From: Polytrichum commune
Lineage: Eukaryota > Streptophyta > Polytrichopsida > Polytrichales > Polytrichaceae
Direction of reading: 5' to 3'
Assembly: GCA_950295325.1 (NCBI GenBank)
Contig: OX485809.1
Location: 3,472,001-3,536,000 of the forward strand
DNA: 64,000 nt
Shown here: positions 1 through 12,905 of the stretch, in pieces
How the letters are laid out: each line of letters starts with the position of its first letter
Numbering within the stretch: position 1 is the stretch's first letter
Translations under genes and position numbers: made by a program
The notes under the pieces: model-generated
Told to the model about the DNA's origin: nothing
The model's input: only the letters and a program-made list of their open reading frames with translations
The model's database searches: none

Positions 1-859
1 TCTCAAAGCAGGACATGCTCATGATTGCCAAACAAGTCCCGTCATAAGCAGACTAGCACACCTTTTCAGAATTTGCACATCTTGGTCTCATCAAGGGAGC
101 AGTCATCATTCTGGTGTAAGTTCAAGCATACTTAAGTGTACGAACACTTCAAATTGCTCAAATATAAGTTAAGGTTATTGGGCAGGCAAGATGAGTGTTA
201 AGATCTTCCATGTGTTTCAAACTCTCTACTTGCCATAAGCGTGTGCCAAGTTTATCCAATTTAGCCATTTGAAAGGGGCATTGTAAGGAAATTATTTTTT
301 TGGTAATTTTGGTAATGATGGAATCGCTTCCCATTCATGAAGGCTGGACCAATTTTCACTTGGTCTGAGATTGAATTTAAACTTAACACATCATCTTACA
401 AAGAGGAAAATGAAAATATGGATACATGCAGTAATGGTGATCAAATACACAAGGCATGTGTTTAAATCTAGGTCATTTGTACATGCCTAACCTTCCTCTA
501 GTCTTATTGGTCCAACTTGGAAGCAGATGAATTAGTTTTAGATGGGTCCATTTGGATATTATCACCTAAAAATAATAGTAAGTAGCCTCAAATACCTTTG
601 TATGATACCTTAGAGGGTTAACACTCTGAAAATTGGGAACATGCCCATGATACTGGGCAAATCTTCTCATAATCATCTGCTTTCGAGGCTTCTACAGGTA
701 TGATGGTATGCTTGTCCATTCACTTGCAACCAAAATTTTTCATTGTCCACTGATATTATGTTACAGAGGCCCTCTCTGTGGAGGCATTTTCCAGGCAAAT
801 GTTCTCATATTTGCCCGACTTTCAAAAAGAGGATTTCCTCTTAGGGAGACATGATACAT
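1..859. other. AT-rich spacer, nothing recognised
   Basis: No coding exon, RNA gene or repeat with clear ends was found here. Confidence 0.4.
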
Positions 860-1190
860 GGATATTTTTCTACCTACACCCACTTTTGGTAGGATTTGAA
901 ACAGACAATGAGTGTCAGATGATTGGCAAATCCGACTTTCCCCACTCTCTTTGAGCTCATAAGAATATCTTATTCATTATCAAAGTGAAGATCCTCATCC
1001 TCATGAAGTGGTCAAGTAAGTCTCCCCAATCATGTTGACCATTGAGCCTAGAATGGTTATTGTATTTTGAGCACATAGTCTAGTCTCTTTTGAACACATG
1101 TCTTTTTGGTGCCAATTCTTAGATCCACACCTAACCACATTTCACTCAAATATGTGTGTCGTGTCCATTTTTTTCTTTTCGTGTTGGATC
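860..1190 (-). mobile_element. Family A MITE, partial or diverged copy
   Basis: Shares the ordered words of family A (see 22577-22959): ACACCCACTTTTGG, GATGATTGGCAAATCC, GAGCTCATAAGAATATCTTA, TGTTGACCATTGAGCCTAGA, TTTTGAGCACATAGTC, AACACATGTCTTTTTGGTG, TTAGATCCACACCTAACCAC. The terminal inverted repeats are not preserved. Confidence 0.7.
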
Positions 1191-4100
1191 TAGGCGTATG
1201 TGTGGCATGATGGGGTTGTCTCTGATGATATCCCAACAAAAGAAAGCTCATTGAGCCGGTTGGGATGTAAAAGATTAGTTTGGGCATGTGTTGTTGCACT
1301 TGTGCAAATGAATGAATGTCCCATGTCATCTTGCACCTTTCTAGCTTGACTTGTTAAGGTTGAATATTTGAAAATGGTGAATGACCACTGCTAATGCACT
1401 ACACTAGGGTAGAATGATTCTTGTGTGGACCCAAAAATGGCTAATTGTAAAAGTGGTGGGCCAACAAGGATGTAGTGATTGGTTGGATAGGCCATGTTTC
1501 ACACCACTTGGGGTCACTTTTGGGTGTCATTGAGTTAACTGATTTTTGCGTATTCATGTGTAAAGTAGGATATTTCGACGCTCAATTTGGTAAACTCTAC
1601 TATACAAAGACGAGGTTTGACTTACTTGCCTCTTTGAGAAAATGTAACTAATAATTTACATGGAATAAAATTATGAAACAACTGGCATTCGCCATCATTT
1701 CCTCTACTCCCATCTTCGAAGAATATTGCACAAATTTCAGGCCACTCTTTTTGGCCAAATTAGCTTATTTTCACAATTTTTCATATTTTGCCTTACACAT
1801 GTGAATATGGGAATCGGTGTCTCAGACCATCCCCACATTGTTTGTTCCATTTGTTGCTGTCAAAAGTCGACCATTTTGGAACTTTGAAATAGTGATTGTT
1901 ATAATGTCCACATGTCCCGCATTGAATATAGAGTAACCTTGTATATTCAACACTAAATAGGTTCATAAGTGTGACCATTTGAATAGTTTTGATTTGCAGT
2001 TCCATGTGATTGAGAAAGGCACTTCCATTTATTGACATGTGGAGACATGTGGTGTTTCATTTTGACAAAATCTATTTCTATTGAGCATAGCATTCTACAT
2101 CGATTGAGACCACTTTGAATCTTGCATCAAAACTACATCTAATATGGGTATCCTACATCCTTGTATAATTAGGTTCTATAAGGTAGAAGTGCCCAACTCG
2201 ATCATGGATCTAAGCATAACACGTACTTTTGGTCTCTTTACGGGCTGCCACAATTCCTTAATCAATTATCATGTAATTAGTTTAGTCTTGTTAGAATTCG
2301 TTATTAGCAAGTTGGTATGGAGTTCAATTATTATAGGTGATAAACATGTTGGACACAAATTAGTCCAAAATTTAAGAAAAGTGGCACATGGCACTTTCCT
2401 ATAAGTGAGAACCTGACAAAATCCTATGTGTGACCTCCAAAAATTAGCATTTCCGCATCAAAATGCCAAAGTGGGTTTGAAGTGATCACCTGCAATACCT
2501 TCATAATGTGGCTCCCTACTGTTTGATTTAAATGGTACATGGTCAGCTTGGAAACTATTGCGGGTATGTCATGCAAGTGGTTGTCACAGATCTCAAGCAA
2601 TCGCATACACACATGATGTCAACATTATTATGTTCACAAAGTTGGAAGATACAAATGAGTGGTAGTGGCCAGTGGTGATTTTTCACCAGGTCCCTGACAT
2701 GTTCATTAAAAAAAAAACATTTCCAATGGACGGGTTCTTAAAAAATGAACTGGTTTTTGGACATGTCAAATTCACTTTGGATGGGTTCTAAAAATAAAAA
2801 TAAAAATAGATAATTTTTTCCAAAAAGAAAAAATGGTACAAGTATTAGTTACATTATGTCATATATGACATGTGAATATAAGCATAATGCAATCAAACCA
2901 CTAATACCCAATCAAAATATCAATCTTGAAGTGCTTGATTCACCTGCATACATTAATTAATCAATCACAAAATTTAAAACCTTTTTAACATAATGTCAAA
3001 GATTATAATTGAAAGTAAACTTAGCAATTGAATAAGAATTAGTATATATAAACATGTTCAAAAATTTAAAAATAAAGAGCTACCTTACCCTTCTAAGAAG
3101 TGGATGAATTCTCCTATCCTTCATGTTTCTCCAAACAAGCATCATTGCATTCCAATTGATGTTTTCAACTGGAATATTTGCACATGAAATGCCCATCAAA
3201 GCATCCAAAGTCTCTAACTTCAAACTAGTACGTAGATGACTTTTGATTAGGTTTTGTCTAGAAAAACCCCTCTTGTGGAGGGAATGTGGGTGGTGATGGA
3301 CGGGCGATGACGGGTGATGGAAACACCTTGAGGATAGAGTGTGCGGAAAGAAATGGGAGATTGAAGGACAAGAAATAAAAAGAAATGATGGTGGCAGAGG
3401 AAATTAGAATGGGGTGTACTGGAAAGATGAGAATCGACAGCAAAAGACAAATAATTGACAGGCATTGAAGGCATAATTTGTCAAGATCCTATTGTCTCCA
3501 AGTGCGACCAGTCACATGTCAACATCTTTCGTTTTTTTTGTTTTTTGTTTTTAAAAATTGTTACCAACATTGTAAGAGACTTATTTATACCTCTTGCGGG
3601 ACAAGTATTTTCATTTTCAAACCGGTTTTGGGACGTGTTGTTTTTTCTTTAACCTTTCTATGGACAGGCTGGTTTAGAAATTATCAGTTTTGGGATGGGT
3701 TGCAATTTCTTTTACCTTTCAATTCAAGGTTTTTGGATGTGGATGGGCAAAAACTTTGTGAAAAATCAGCCCTGGTAGTGGCACAAGTCACTTTGTGCAC
3801 AACTTGTGTCCACTTGACTACTAATAAAGAGCATGCAATCACATCATCACACTAAAAAAGTTCCAGGTTAGGGAAGGGAAGAAGTGCTCACAGTGTCCAT
3901 CCTAGGCACATCTACCTTATGAAATGCAGTATAACAAGAAAAATTTACTTACTCACAGAAATGCAAGAAATTCAATATCCCTAAGTATCCACCTGAACGA
4001 TTAAAAATCTATTGCTCTATCTACTACTTAGGCATCACAAAGGACGCTACTTATTTGCTGTGCTTTGAAAATAGAACATGCATACCATAATGCTACAAAG

Positions 4101-4291
4101 TCTTGCACAAGTGTACTTGCACTTTATTTGCCGCCAAAATTTACTTTCGCAAGAGTTCGAGAATGTCTGAGCATGAACTCTTTATCTATTTTCACAAAAT
4201 GTAAAATGGAAATCAAAACTGTGGCACAGATCGAGGCTTACGTAGCATGTACTTATGTGCCTAATAAGTTATGTACATAAAATACTCATCC
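1191..4291. other. AT-rich spacer, nothing coding recognised
   Basis: Spacer downstream of the uncharacterised gene. It contains A-rich runs and short open frames without protein-like composition. No element with definable ends was found. Confidence 0.4.
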
Positions 4292-7200
4292 TTACTTTTC
4301 AATATACAGTGGCTTCTGAACAATAGGCTCTGCCACCCACACTCCGGGGGATGCCTCATATAGCTTGGAGCCCTTGTGAATCACTGCAGAAGTAAACAAT
4401 AACTGCCATTAATGACTTAAGGTAATGCATTTAAAAATGTTTAAAAAAATAAGTTGTGAAGCACTATCAAAGGATCACATCCATATGCTTAAGAATACCA
4501 AAAAAATACTTTTTGTCCACAATTAGAAGTGAAAGGTATGGAAATTCACCATAATCACAAATCTCATCTTTTTCACAATAACCTTCATGTAATTAGCTGA
4601 AATTACAGACACTGTAGATTGGTGGAAATTTGCAAAGCATGATATGACCTTGAAGTAGATAAAAGCTACCTCTGAGATAACAGTTGCTAAAGGAATATTT
4701 TTTTAAACTTGAGAGTCCCATTTTGGGACATATAGGCCATTAATGGCTAGATAAATTTAGATTGCTGTATGAATTACAATGAATTGCAAGTACTCACCAG
4801 TATTGGGGAGATTGTAAATGAACTCATCCTGTCATTCCAATTGAAACATGTCAGCCTCAGCTTGTAGTTCAAAAACCAATGCCCTGTGCTTTAGGACATT
4901 GTTGGGTCTCAAGAGTCGTGTTTACCCTATTCTCTTACCATATTGACTTTGGTTGATTCAATTATATGGAAACTATGTAACACTGTTCTGTTATTCATAA
5001 AATCTTTTAAAAAAATGCTAAATTGTTTTGTGCTTCAGTAGCAGCATAAGATTGTCAAAGGTTTGTGCTTCAACCTGTTGAAAATTATACGCAGACTGGT
5101 CACTATCTTCCTTGTAATTTGCTGAAACAATAGGATCTTTGTGCCTGAAACTCTCTTCTTGAACACAAGAGGAATGGTCTCTAGCCTTCAGATCCTCAAT
5201 TGCAAGCACCATACCTATTATTGAAAATTATCCTATTAAGCCTTTTGTGGAGACCACATACGATAGGAGCAGAAGTGGCCTTGTTGTGACATAGTCAAAT
5301 AAACTCAAATAAAAACAACTGTAGAAAGAAAATTTTAATTCATGTTTATCCCTACAAGACCTCAGATCTGTCTTGCCAGAAAGACCCTACCCTGAAAGAA
5401 AGGAATACAGAGACTACATAGTGTTAGAAACACAAGGTAACCAAACAAACCGTTTTTATAAATGATCTACACTTGGAGCCTCTGTTTTCCTACAATATGG
5501 GCCAGTCTTCACTATGAATGGAGGCAGTGACCATGAAATTGTGAGGACCCTTGAAACTCATCAGGAGACTGTACCATATAAAATTGAAAACCATAAAATT
5601 TGTAGTTTCACAGGCCTTCCAAGTGTAGTGTAAAGACAACCATGACCAGGCTCTCCACTGAATGCTATTTCAGTACCAATGATGTGGGCCCTTCTACACA
5701 ACAAGCTATAATAAACCCAGGGTTGTGAGATTTTGAAGTGTCATGGTCTCCCAACTTGAGGTGGGCCTGATTCAAAGTCTGATAGACCATGAAACATTAT
5801 CCATTGCAAACCATGTAGGAATCCATGTAGGTTTATTTTATCCATTCAAACTCCCTTGGTCCCTCAGAGGGTATCAGCATGTTACACCAATGACATATTT
5901 AGATTTCAAAGGTTACAGGCCCTCAAGCTCTAGTATAAAGTGCCCCTAACATCTCTGGAACTGATGCAGCCAGGGAAATAAGACTTAGTACAAAGCACCC
6001 ACCTCCTCAATTCGTGGTATGGAAGTTGGATCCAAGATGGAGATCCAGGAAACAATGTTGCCATCCATCAAATTAGAATCCTCAAACTTAGGTAGCTTCG
6101 GCAGCAGACGACGTATTGATTCAATCGGTGACAAGTCAACTGCTTCAAGGACTGGTACAGCTGCAACAAGAAGTAAAATTAAAATTCTCAATGGATGCAC
6201 ACATACACACCATGAAGCACTAAGACAATGCTTTCATCCTTTAAGAGCTTAAAAATATAACATGAAATATGTGAATGAATTTGTGATACCCTCTTGGGAA
6301 TTTCCAGGGGAAGGATAAAGATGGTAAACTGAAGGGCTGTCTTCCACTTCTGCAATTGTGTTGCCACCATTGTGGACATGTTTGGCCTGTAGAAACAAGA
6401 TAAGATATAAAGCAGGTCTGATTAGTGCTTGTGAAAGAGGGATTACTATCTTCAGACGTTTATCCAATGTGTTCCAATTTCCACTGGATGAGTTCTGGGG
6501 ACTTGCTTGCATTGACAAAAATAGTGAACTGCCCTACATGAATATCACAACTACTAGCATCAAATAAAAGCTTTGATGAAAAATTGAACAATACTACAAA
6601 GGACAGACCACCAGGTCTGCATGCATGCCAATTTCTTGATAATTGAACAATCCAGGAACAACTAATTAAGGTAAGGTTTTTACATGGTAAATTAATCAGA
6701 TCAGCACCACTACTGCAGTTGAAATTGGTAACCTTACCACATTTTCATATACTGAGAAATGAGTCTCTGCACGTGACATGTTCCCGATTCCCTCATAAAG
6801 ATTGGATACTTTGGACCCAACTGCAGTACAGCATTGAACATGTCAGTATTGCTTAGAATGCAAATGCGTAACAATCATACTCAATAAAAGATTTTACATG
6901 ATCACATAACTAACTCGTCTGAGAGTCAACCACCACAACTATTTGCTCTCTGACATCCCAAACATCACATAATCTTGGGTCCATAACAATGTTGGACTAG
7001 TATATTGGTGAATGCATGGTATCAATACACAACCTTAAAATGGTTGTTTCAAAGAGCCTACCGACCAGTATCAAAATTGCAAAACCAGTCAAAATTGATA
7101 CTCAGTTAAAAGACTCTTTGTATACCTGAGTAACTATTTGGGTCAATGCCATTCTAGTACTAGAAAATATTTACCTAGGTATTTAGGTCCTTGCATAGTG

Positions 7201-8948
7201 ATAGACCCGAATAATATTAAAATCAGAAATATCGTTCAACACACGTAACCTACTAATACAAACATCCTCAAAAGATATATCCAAGTGGTATCAATAAAAG
7301 TTTAAATTCAGTCCAACATCGGTCCTTACCCATGTCCTTGGATGCTTCATCCACTGATTCATCCTGAAGACAAGGAGCATCCTCCACAGTGTGTCCCTGC
7401 AAATGCTGTCAGCATCAGAATACAATGCCTGTAAGCACACTCGGGACCAAATTCCTCACAATTTTGAACACCACCTTGCACCCAGAGGTAAGCTTCTGCA
7501 TCAATTGTGACCTGGTTGTAACCAACTAGAGCGACTCCCTCAACATGAAAAATGCTTAACTTTTGCCACTGAATCATCACTGCATGTCACTTCCTCTATT
7601 TAAAGGACAGTGCAAGGAAATATCATGGACTGTTTTTTATTTATAGAAGTTGGCACCACTGTTCTGTTCCTGTATAAACTGGTAGACCTACCACAATATT
7701 ATTTGTAGAGGAAAGTTCCCCAGTAGTCTCTGCAAGCTGTAGTTTTCCACTTGCCTCGGAAAGACTAGGAACTGCATTAAAACCTCAAACATGTCAATAA
7801 ATATTTTGAATGCAAATGCATTACCACCATTACAAGAATGCTCAACAACAATCTTCACATGACGACCCACCTCCAGCAGACAGTCCACAACCACAACAAA
7901 TTGCTTTATGACATCCAAAACATCACATATTCTCAGGTCCATACCTGTGTCCATTACTTCTTCATCCTTAGAGTCTTCCTCCACTGTCTCTCCCTGCAAA
8001 TGCATTCAAGGCAAGTGTTTCAGAATCTGAATACAAAGCATGTAAGCACATTGTAAAACCTCACATTTCAGCCTTACCTTCATACAGGAACTTCTGTATT
8101 GTCATCTAGTTGTAACTGGCTAAATTGACTGCTCAAAAACAGAAAGCTCACTCAACTACAAAGAAAAACCAGCAGACTACCGATAACCAATTATGTGTTC
8201 TTTCTACCAACTAGTACACCCTTCAATGCATCATATTCAAATATAACATACCAGATATGGAATGTCAGTTGGTGACATGATTTCAGTCTTGGTCAGCTGA
8301 GGCAGGTTGTTGAAGTTGTCATCAAATGAGCAATAATGCAACAACCACTTGCTTCCACTTACAACATCCTCGATCAGACCCTTTACTGCTTTCTTCATCA
8401 CCTGCACAGACCAAGCCTTCTGATGTGAATACAGAGCCCCTCACATTTGCAGCCAAATTCAAATAAATAAAACAAAGCACAAAACCCTGCAATTTGTTCC
8501 TCTGTGAGGTAAGGATGCCTAATCCAGTTACTTACCTTAATCAGACACCTATATTTGAATGGTGTGTGCTTAGGTGTGGATCTAAGAATGGACACCAAAA
8601 AGACATGTGTTTCAAAGAGATTGGACTACATGCTCAATTTCTGTTAACCATTCTAGGTTCAATGGTCAACATAATTTGAGGGACCTATATGATCCTTCAA
8701 GAGAATCTTCACTTTCAAAATGAATAAGATATTCATATGAGCTCCAAACATCAGGAGAAAAATGGCTACAACCTCGATATGGAATTGCTAATTATGTAGT
8801 ACATATCCTAAGAGAAGTGGAATGGACCAGCTTACCTTAGTGCAAATCTCCCACTCTTCCCACATCAAACATTCACAAACCCCAAAGACTTTCTGTGCCA
8901 ACAAACTTTATATCTCACCGTTTCAGACCTCTCATATCTCATCGCCAT
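4292..8948 (-). CDS. Uncharacterised 11-exon plant gene, about 318 residues
   Basis: Exons on the minus strand: 8948-8919, 8401-8252, 7993-7945, 7771-7692, 7396-7330, 6820-6738, 6386-6290, 6160-6003, 5194-5075, 4828-4798, 4383-4292. All use GT-AG sites and the phases agree throughout (957 nt, ending TAA). Conserved-looking stretches are VMKKAVKGLIEDVV in exon 2, LSPIESIRRLLPKLPKF in exon 8 and YEASPGVWVAEPIVQKPLYI at the C-terminus. Middle exons are acidic and low in structure (GETVEEDSKDEE). I recognise no domain. The start in AAGATGGCG has good context, but the frame is open upstream to an ATG at 9146, so the N-terminus may be longer. The 5' edge of exon 9 is the weakest junction: its acceptor has a poor pyrimidine tract, and a nearby AG at 5214 would break frame. 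The introns carry three repeat insertions, all outside exons. Confidence 0.7.
5491..5948. mobile_element. Diverged family B MITE in an intron
   Basis: The right end AAGCTCTAGTATAAAGTGCCCCTAA and the left GGGCCAGTCTTCACTATGAA resemble decayed family B ends. Internal words GACCATGAAACATTATCCA and GTAGGAATCCATGTAGG match the family core. It lies in the intron between exons 8 and 9. Confidence 0.45.
6738..7993 (-). repeat. Tandemly duplicated two-exon segment inside the uncharacterised gene
   Basis: Exons 7993-7945 plus 7771-7692 and exons 7396-7330 plus 6820-6738 are paralogous pairs. Both first exons start GxTVE and end in phase 1; both second exons begin in phase 1 after a CAG acceptor and end in phase 0. 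The introns between them are also alike: GTATGGACCTGAGAATATGT in the first and GGACCCAAGATTATGTGATG in the second. The second copy's intron is longer because it carries an insertion (6990-7320). The duplication therefore included intron DNA and adds 43-50 codons in frame. Confidence 0.75.
6990..7320. mobile_element. Dispersed repeat (family F) inside an intron
   Basis: Words such as TTGGTGAATGCATGGTATCA and CCAGTATCAAAATTG recur in a related stretch at 32345-32530 (TAGGTGAATGCATGATATCA). It is absent from the otherwise parallel duplicated intron at 7944-7772, so it arrived after the exon-pair duplication. Ends not determined. Confidence 0.5.
8509..8839 (+). mobile_element. Family A MITE in intron 1 of the uncharacterised gene
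   Basis: Reads GTAAGGATGCCTAATCC at the left end and CTTACCTTAG at the right, degraded forms of the family inverted ends. Internal words ATTTGAATGGTGTGTGCTTA and GGTTCAATGGTCAACATAAT match the 22577-22959 copy. It lies wholly inside intron 1 (8918-8402). Confidence 0.8.
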
Positions 8949-9150
8949 CTTGACTCTCAGCTGAGGATTCTGAACACTTGAGGATTTCCTTGGCAGCTGC
9001 CTGGCTCCCTGTAAGCTTTGAGATTCAATGCAGGACAAAATGCAGCCTCTCCCTCCTGGTCTCTTACACCTCTCTCCCTCTTCACAATAAACTGCAACCA
9101 CAAAAGAAATCACCACATTGCTTTTGCGTTTAACCCTTGAATGCAATTAG

Positions 9151-9653
9151 GGGTTAACAATCAAAGCCGTTATGAGAGATTGTCCAGAAACGAGAACCAA
9201 ATCTGTGCTTGCCATTTTTTCTTTCCTGCATAACTGAAGAGAACCATCTAAAACCCTAACTAAGCTCCACGCCCACTGAAATGGCTACTTTACAATCCAA
9301 TTGGTTGACGAAAAAGATGCTTGTATCATGCGTATAATTTTGGAGTGAAAGCATTCAGATAATAACAATCCAAGCCGTTCAAATATTAGTCCAAAAACGG
9401 ATCTCTGCTTGCCATTCGCTTTATTTGAAAGACTGAAGTGAAGGCTCAAAAACCCTAACTGGCTGAATTTGATAATTCTGGATCCAACTGGTTGATGACA
9501 GTGATGTAGGGGTTGACAATATAAGCATTTCAAAATTTCTCCAATAGCCTCCACTGCTTGCCATTGCCTTCTCTCTAAGACTGAAGAGAAGGCTGCGAAA
9601 CCCTAATTAAGCTGCAAGCTCACCGAATTGGATATTTCTGAATCCGATTGGTT
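9151..9653. repeat. Threefold repeated module with telo-boxes upstream of the uncharacterised gene
   Basis: Three diverged units start near 9151, 9359 and 9511. Each contains in order a GTTRACAAT-like word, CTGCTTGCCAT or GTGCTTGCCAT, a GACTGAAG-like word, AAACCCTAA (or the close AAACCCTAAC), and a GATCCAACTGGTTG-like end. AAACCCTAA is the plant telo-box, common in promoters of growth and ribosome-related genes. The array begins about 200 bp upstream of the modelled start of the minus-strand gene, so promoter or 5'-leader function is likely. Confidence 0.6.
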
Positions 9654-10059
9654 TCATACACAACTGGATGGAGCATAGCTCCTAATTGCAAAGAAATAAG
9701 CTTGTGTCGGGGTTGGGGTTAGGGTCCGGTCCCACTTTCCACCACAACTACGGTTTGATTTTTTTGTTTTGTTTTCCATTTACGTACAACTACTCCTTGT
9801 AGCAATTGAAGAGTGGACTACAACAATCAACCACCAAAACAATGCAATAATTACAAGTGTGTAAACGCAACTTGAACTTGAATGAGCTGTTTTCGACTGC
9901 GAAGATTGGAAGATTGGAATTGCAATTCGTTTTCGAAGCCTGATTTATAGCTGCATGCAAGCAAATGATTGCGGAAGGTTACTCCGGAATTCCCCAATCC
10001 ATTTGCCTTCCGCAACCAAACCGATACAATCCAGTGATGTAATAGAATGGCCAGAAAAT

Positions 10060-11080
10060 TGAGCTTATGCCCCGTGACCATTGAAACCTAAAATCTCTCA
10101 TTGGTGGAAAATGGTAAGACCGTCTCACTTCACTTTGCACTAAAGCTTGAGGGCCTAACTTAACGGACCAAGGAAGTTTAAATGGATGAAAAATATACTT
10201 AGAGAAGTCCTACATTCAATGGATGATGTTTCACGGTCTTCTTGAATTTGTGTCAAAGCCACCTCAAAGAGATTGAGGGTCTAAGGGACATTTTACACTA
10301 GAGCTTACGTTGAGGGCTTTAAACTAATATTCAAGTATATTTGGACAAACCACTTTGTTTAAAATTAATAAGGGATGTGCGCTTTGTGGGGACAAAAACA
10401 TCAAACAACAATAGTAACCACAACAACACAACAACCACAAATTTTGAATGTTTGTATTCCATGTTCACCAACCACCATATTTGTCTAGTTTTGCGATCTA
10501 GTGCATATCGTATTGGCAATAGGAATTGGTCCAACATTCTTGCATAATTCCAAATGATACTTCAATCCTAGTTATAAGGGATCAAGGATGTTTGAATGGA
10601 AGTTCAAACTTACCTGGAATCTTATATGGCATGTAATGGAGAATATTGTTTCGTGGTATACAAGAGTGTGTGTCAAGCCCACCTCACAGAGATTGTGAGC
10701 TTTAAGGGCCCGTGCTCATTGAAATCTAGAATCTCTCGTTGTTGGAAAATGACGAGACCGTCCCACTTCACTTTACACCAGAGCTTTAAGGGCCCAAGTG
10801 ACCAAGGAGGTTTGAATGGATGGACACGGATACATGACGTCCTACATGACAATGGCTAAGATTGTGTCATTGACTATCAAATTGTGTGTCAAACCCACCT
10901 CAAAGAGATCGTGCGCATTAAGGCTTGTGACCATTGAAATATGGAATCCCTCATTGGTGGAAAGTGATGAGACCATCCCACTTCACCTTACACTAGAACT
11001 TGAGGGTCTAAGAGACCAAGGAAGTTTAACGCATCAAACCTCCTTGGTCACTTGGGCCAAAATTGTGACAACCCTTATCC
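10060..11080. repeat. Overlapping decayed family B-related copies
   Basis: Three stretches (near 10075-10320, 10595-10815 and 10800-11060) repeat the family B words GTGACCATTGAAA, CTCTCATTGGTGGAAAATG, GAGACCGTCCCACTTCAC and CACTAGAACTTGAGGG. They look like several partial insertions or rearranged copies. Ends are not clear. Confidence 0.5.
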
Positions 11081-11261
11081 CGTCCCATATAAATGCACCA
11101 TCGAGAACACACACCATAGAAGGTCTTCCAATCTTTAACAATAATATTTAGAAAAAAATCACATTCATGAGTTTTTCAACCATCTAGATTCTAACTAGGA
11201 ATGAGTGGTAGGACTACATCATCCCCCTAATGAAATTTTGAGTGAAACTTATGCCAACTAA

Positions 11262-11447
11262 GGTAAGCATATCTAATCTAGTTAGTACTTATCTTCATCA
11301 AATACCTAATTTGAGTGATGTGTGGTTGGGCGTGGATCTAAGAACAAACTCCAAAATTACATGTGTTTGAGAAAGGTTGGATAGGTTCTCAATATTTGCT
11401 AATATATCTAAGTTCAATAGTCAAAATAAAGGGAGGGAGAAATTACA

Positions 11448-11523
<76 letters not shown>

Positions 11524-11640
11524 CACTTTGATAACAAATTGAACATTTGTAGGAGCTCCAGAAATTTTGAGGAAAACGACTAGGGCTGCAATTTGGATTC
11601 GTTAATCATCTTGTACTACTAAGTTGCATATTCAAGTTAA
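11262..11640 (+). mobile_element. Family A MITE carrying a TA microsatellite
   Basis: Left words TGTGTGGTTGGGCGTGGATCT, AACAAACTCCAAAATTACAT and GTTCAATAGTCAAAATAAAG, then a TA run at 11455-11521, then GTAGGAGCTCCAGAAATTTT and AATCATCTTGTACTACTAA. Order and orientation match the 22577-22959 copy. Confidence 0.7.
11455..11521. repeat. TA dinucleotide microsatellite
   Basis: About 33 uninterrupted TA units inside a family A MITE. Likely length-polymorphic. Confidence 0.95.
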
Positions 11641-12442
11641 CCAAAAAGTCACCAAAAGTGGGGACCAATTCAAGCTTTTTGATGGCAAATTAGCCACTTC
11701 TAACACTTGTGTCAGTAACCTTAAAATAAAACCAGGGAGGGAAGCCATTTTGCTCTATTTTGGGGCAAAAAAACTTTGAGAAAAATTGGAGTTCTTTCTT
11801 ACGTTTGATTTTATTTGAGGAATACACAAGTGGTGAGAGGAGAAAAGAGATGCATGTGCACATAGATGGCAAAGTAAATATATATTTTTTTTTAATTATT
11901 TAAAGATTAAACATGTCGGCGTCTAAATCTCAAAGAAGCTACTCTACAAGGAGGAGGTTTGACTCACTTGCCTCTTTGGAAAATGTAACTAATCAATTAT
12001 TGAAAAAAACTAAAATTTTAAATTTTAAATAACTCACAAACAACTTGCATTTGTCATCATTTCATGCACTCCATCTTTGAAAAACATTGCACAAATTTGA
12101 ATCGACTCTTTCTAGCTGAATCAACTTATTTCCACCGTTCCCCGTTTTCCCTACCTTATAGCCTTGGAGAAGTGGGCTAATTGGAAAGTTACCATTTAAG
12201 ACCCATCTACCGTACATATAGCCCACATCAAGCATGTTATTTATTCCCATGGTACACAATGTGCCTCAAAACACAAGAATGCTCTCGATCCTTACAAAAG
12301 AAATAATAACACCTATAACTCAGTACCGGCATGAATGCGAGCCCGTTAGTCTTGTGTTGATCACGGTATTCCGTGATGCAGCATAAGGTGTTTTGCCTCC
12401 ATGGGAGGTGGGCTCTGATAGCATATTAGTAATCCCAATTCA

Positions 12443-12905
12443 TTATGGTGGGGGGACAAGGGTTTGTTTGTTGTCTAGTTTTCTTTTGTTTAGGACTAGG
12501 GATGTGAGGTATTTGATGGCATTTTGGTGTATACTTTTCATGAGGGTTTTGATGTTGGCTTTTGGGATTTTTAGTTTGGTCAATTTATCTATGGAATGTG
12601 CACGTATGGCTCCTCTAACTCCAGATGTGGTGGTAATGAGGGGGTTGGTCTTCCATCCATTGTTGTGTAGGGTGTTGATTAATGGGTTATATTTCATGTG
12701 TTTGCGCATGAGGACTTGTTCTGGAAATCTATCATGGTAGTATGTGAATTCGATAAATTGGACTATATGTGTGGGGGAGGGTGACATGTGTGTTTATGTT
12801 TGGTTGGGGGCTCCGATTATGCATAGGATGTCCAATCTTAGTTTGGCTTGGCATCTGCATGGCAATTGTTCACATGAGCACTTAATGAGCCAATGAAGGA
12901 TTGTT
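12443..12905 (-). pseudogene. Retroelement-like protein remnant (probable reverse-transcriptase-linked C-terminal region)
   Basis: A 114-codon open frame on the minus strand (12787-12443) has coherent protein composition: VQFIEFTYYHDRFPEQVL, then GWKTNPLITTTSGVRGAI, then IPKANIKTLMKSIHQNAIKY and LVLNKRKLDNKQTLVPPP. The frame extends upstream to about 12905 with stops (NNCHADAKPN then a stop). The pattern reminds me of the C-terminal part of plant non-LTR retroelement polyproteins, but no catalytic motif (YADD) is present to confirm it. Confidence 0.4.

Noticed and set aside
9700..9735. GGGGTTGGGGTTAGGG as an interstitial telomere repeat
   Set aside because: Only about two degenerate units; too short to call.
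11377..11583. Open frame with a long IYIYIY stretch
   Set aside because: It is a TA microsatellite inside a MITE.
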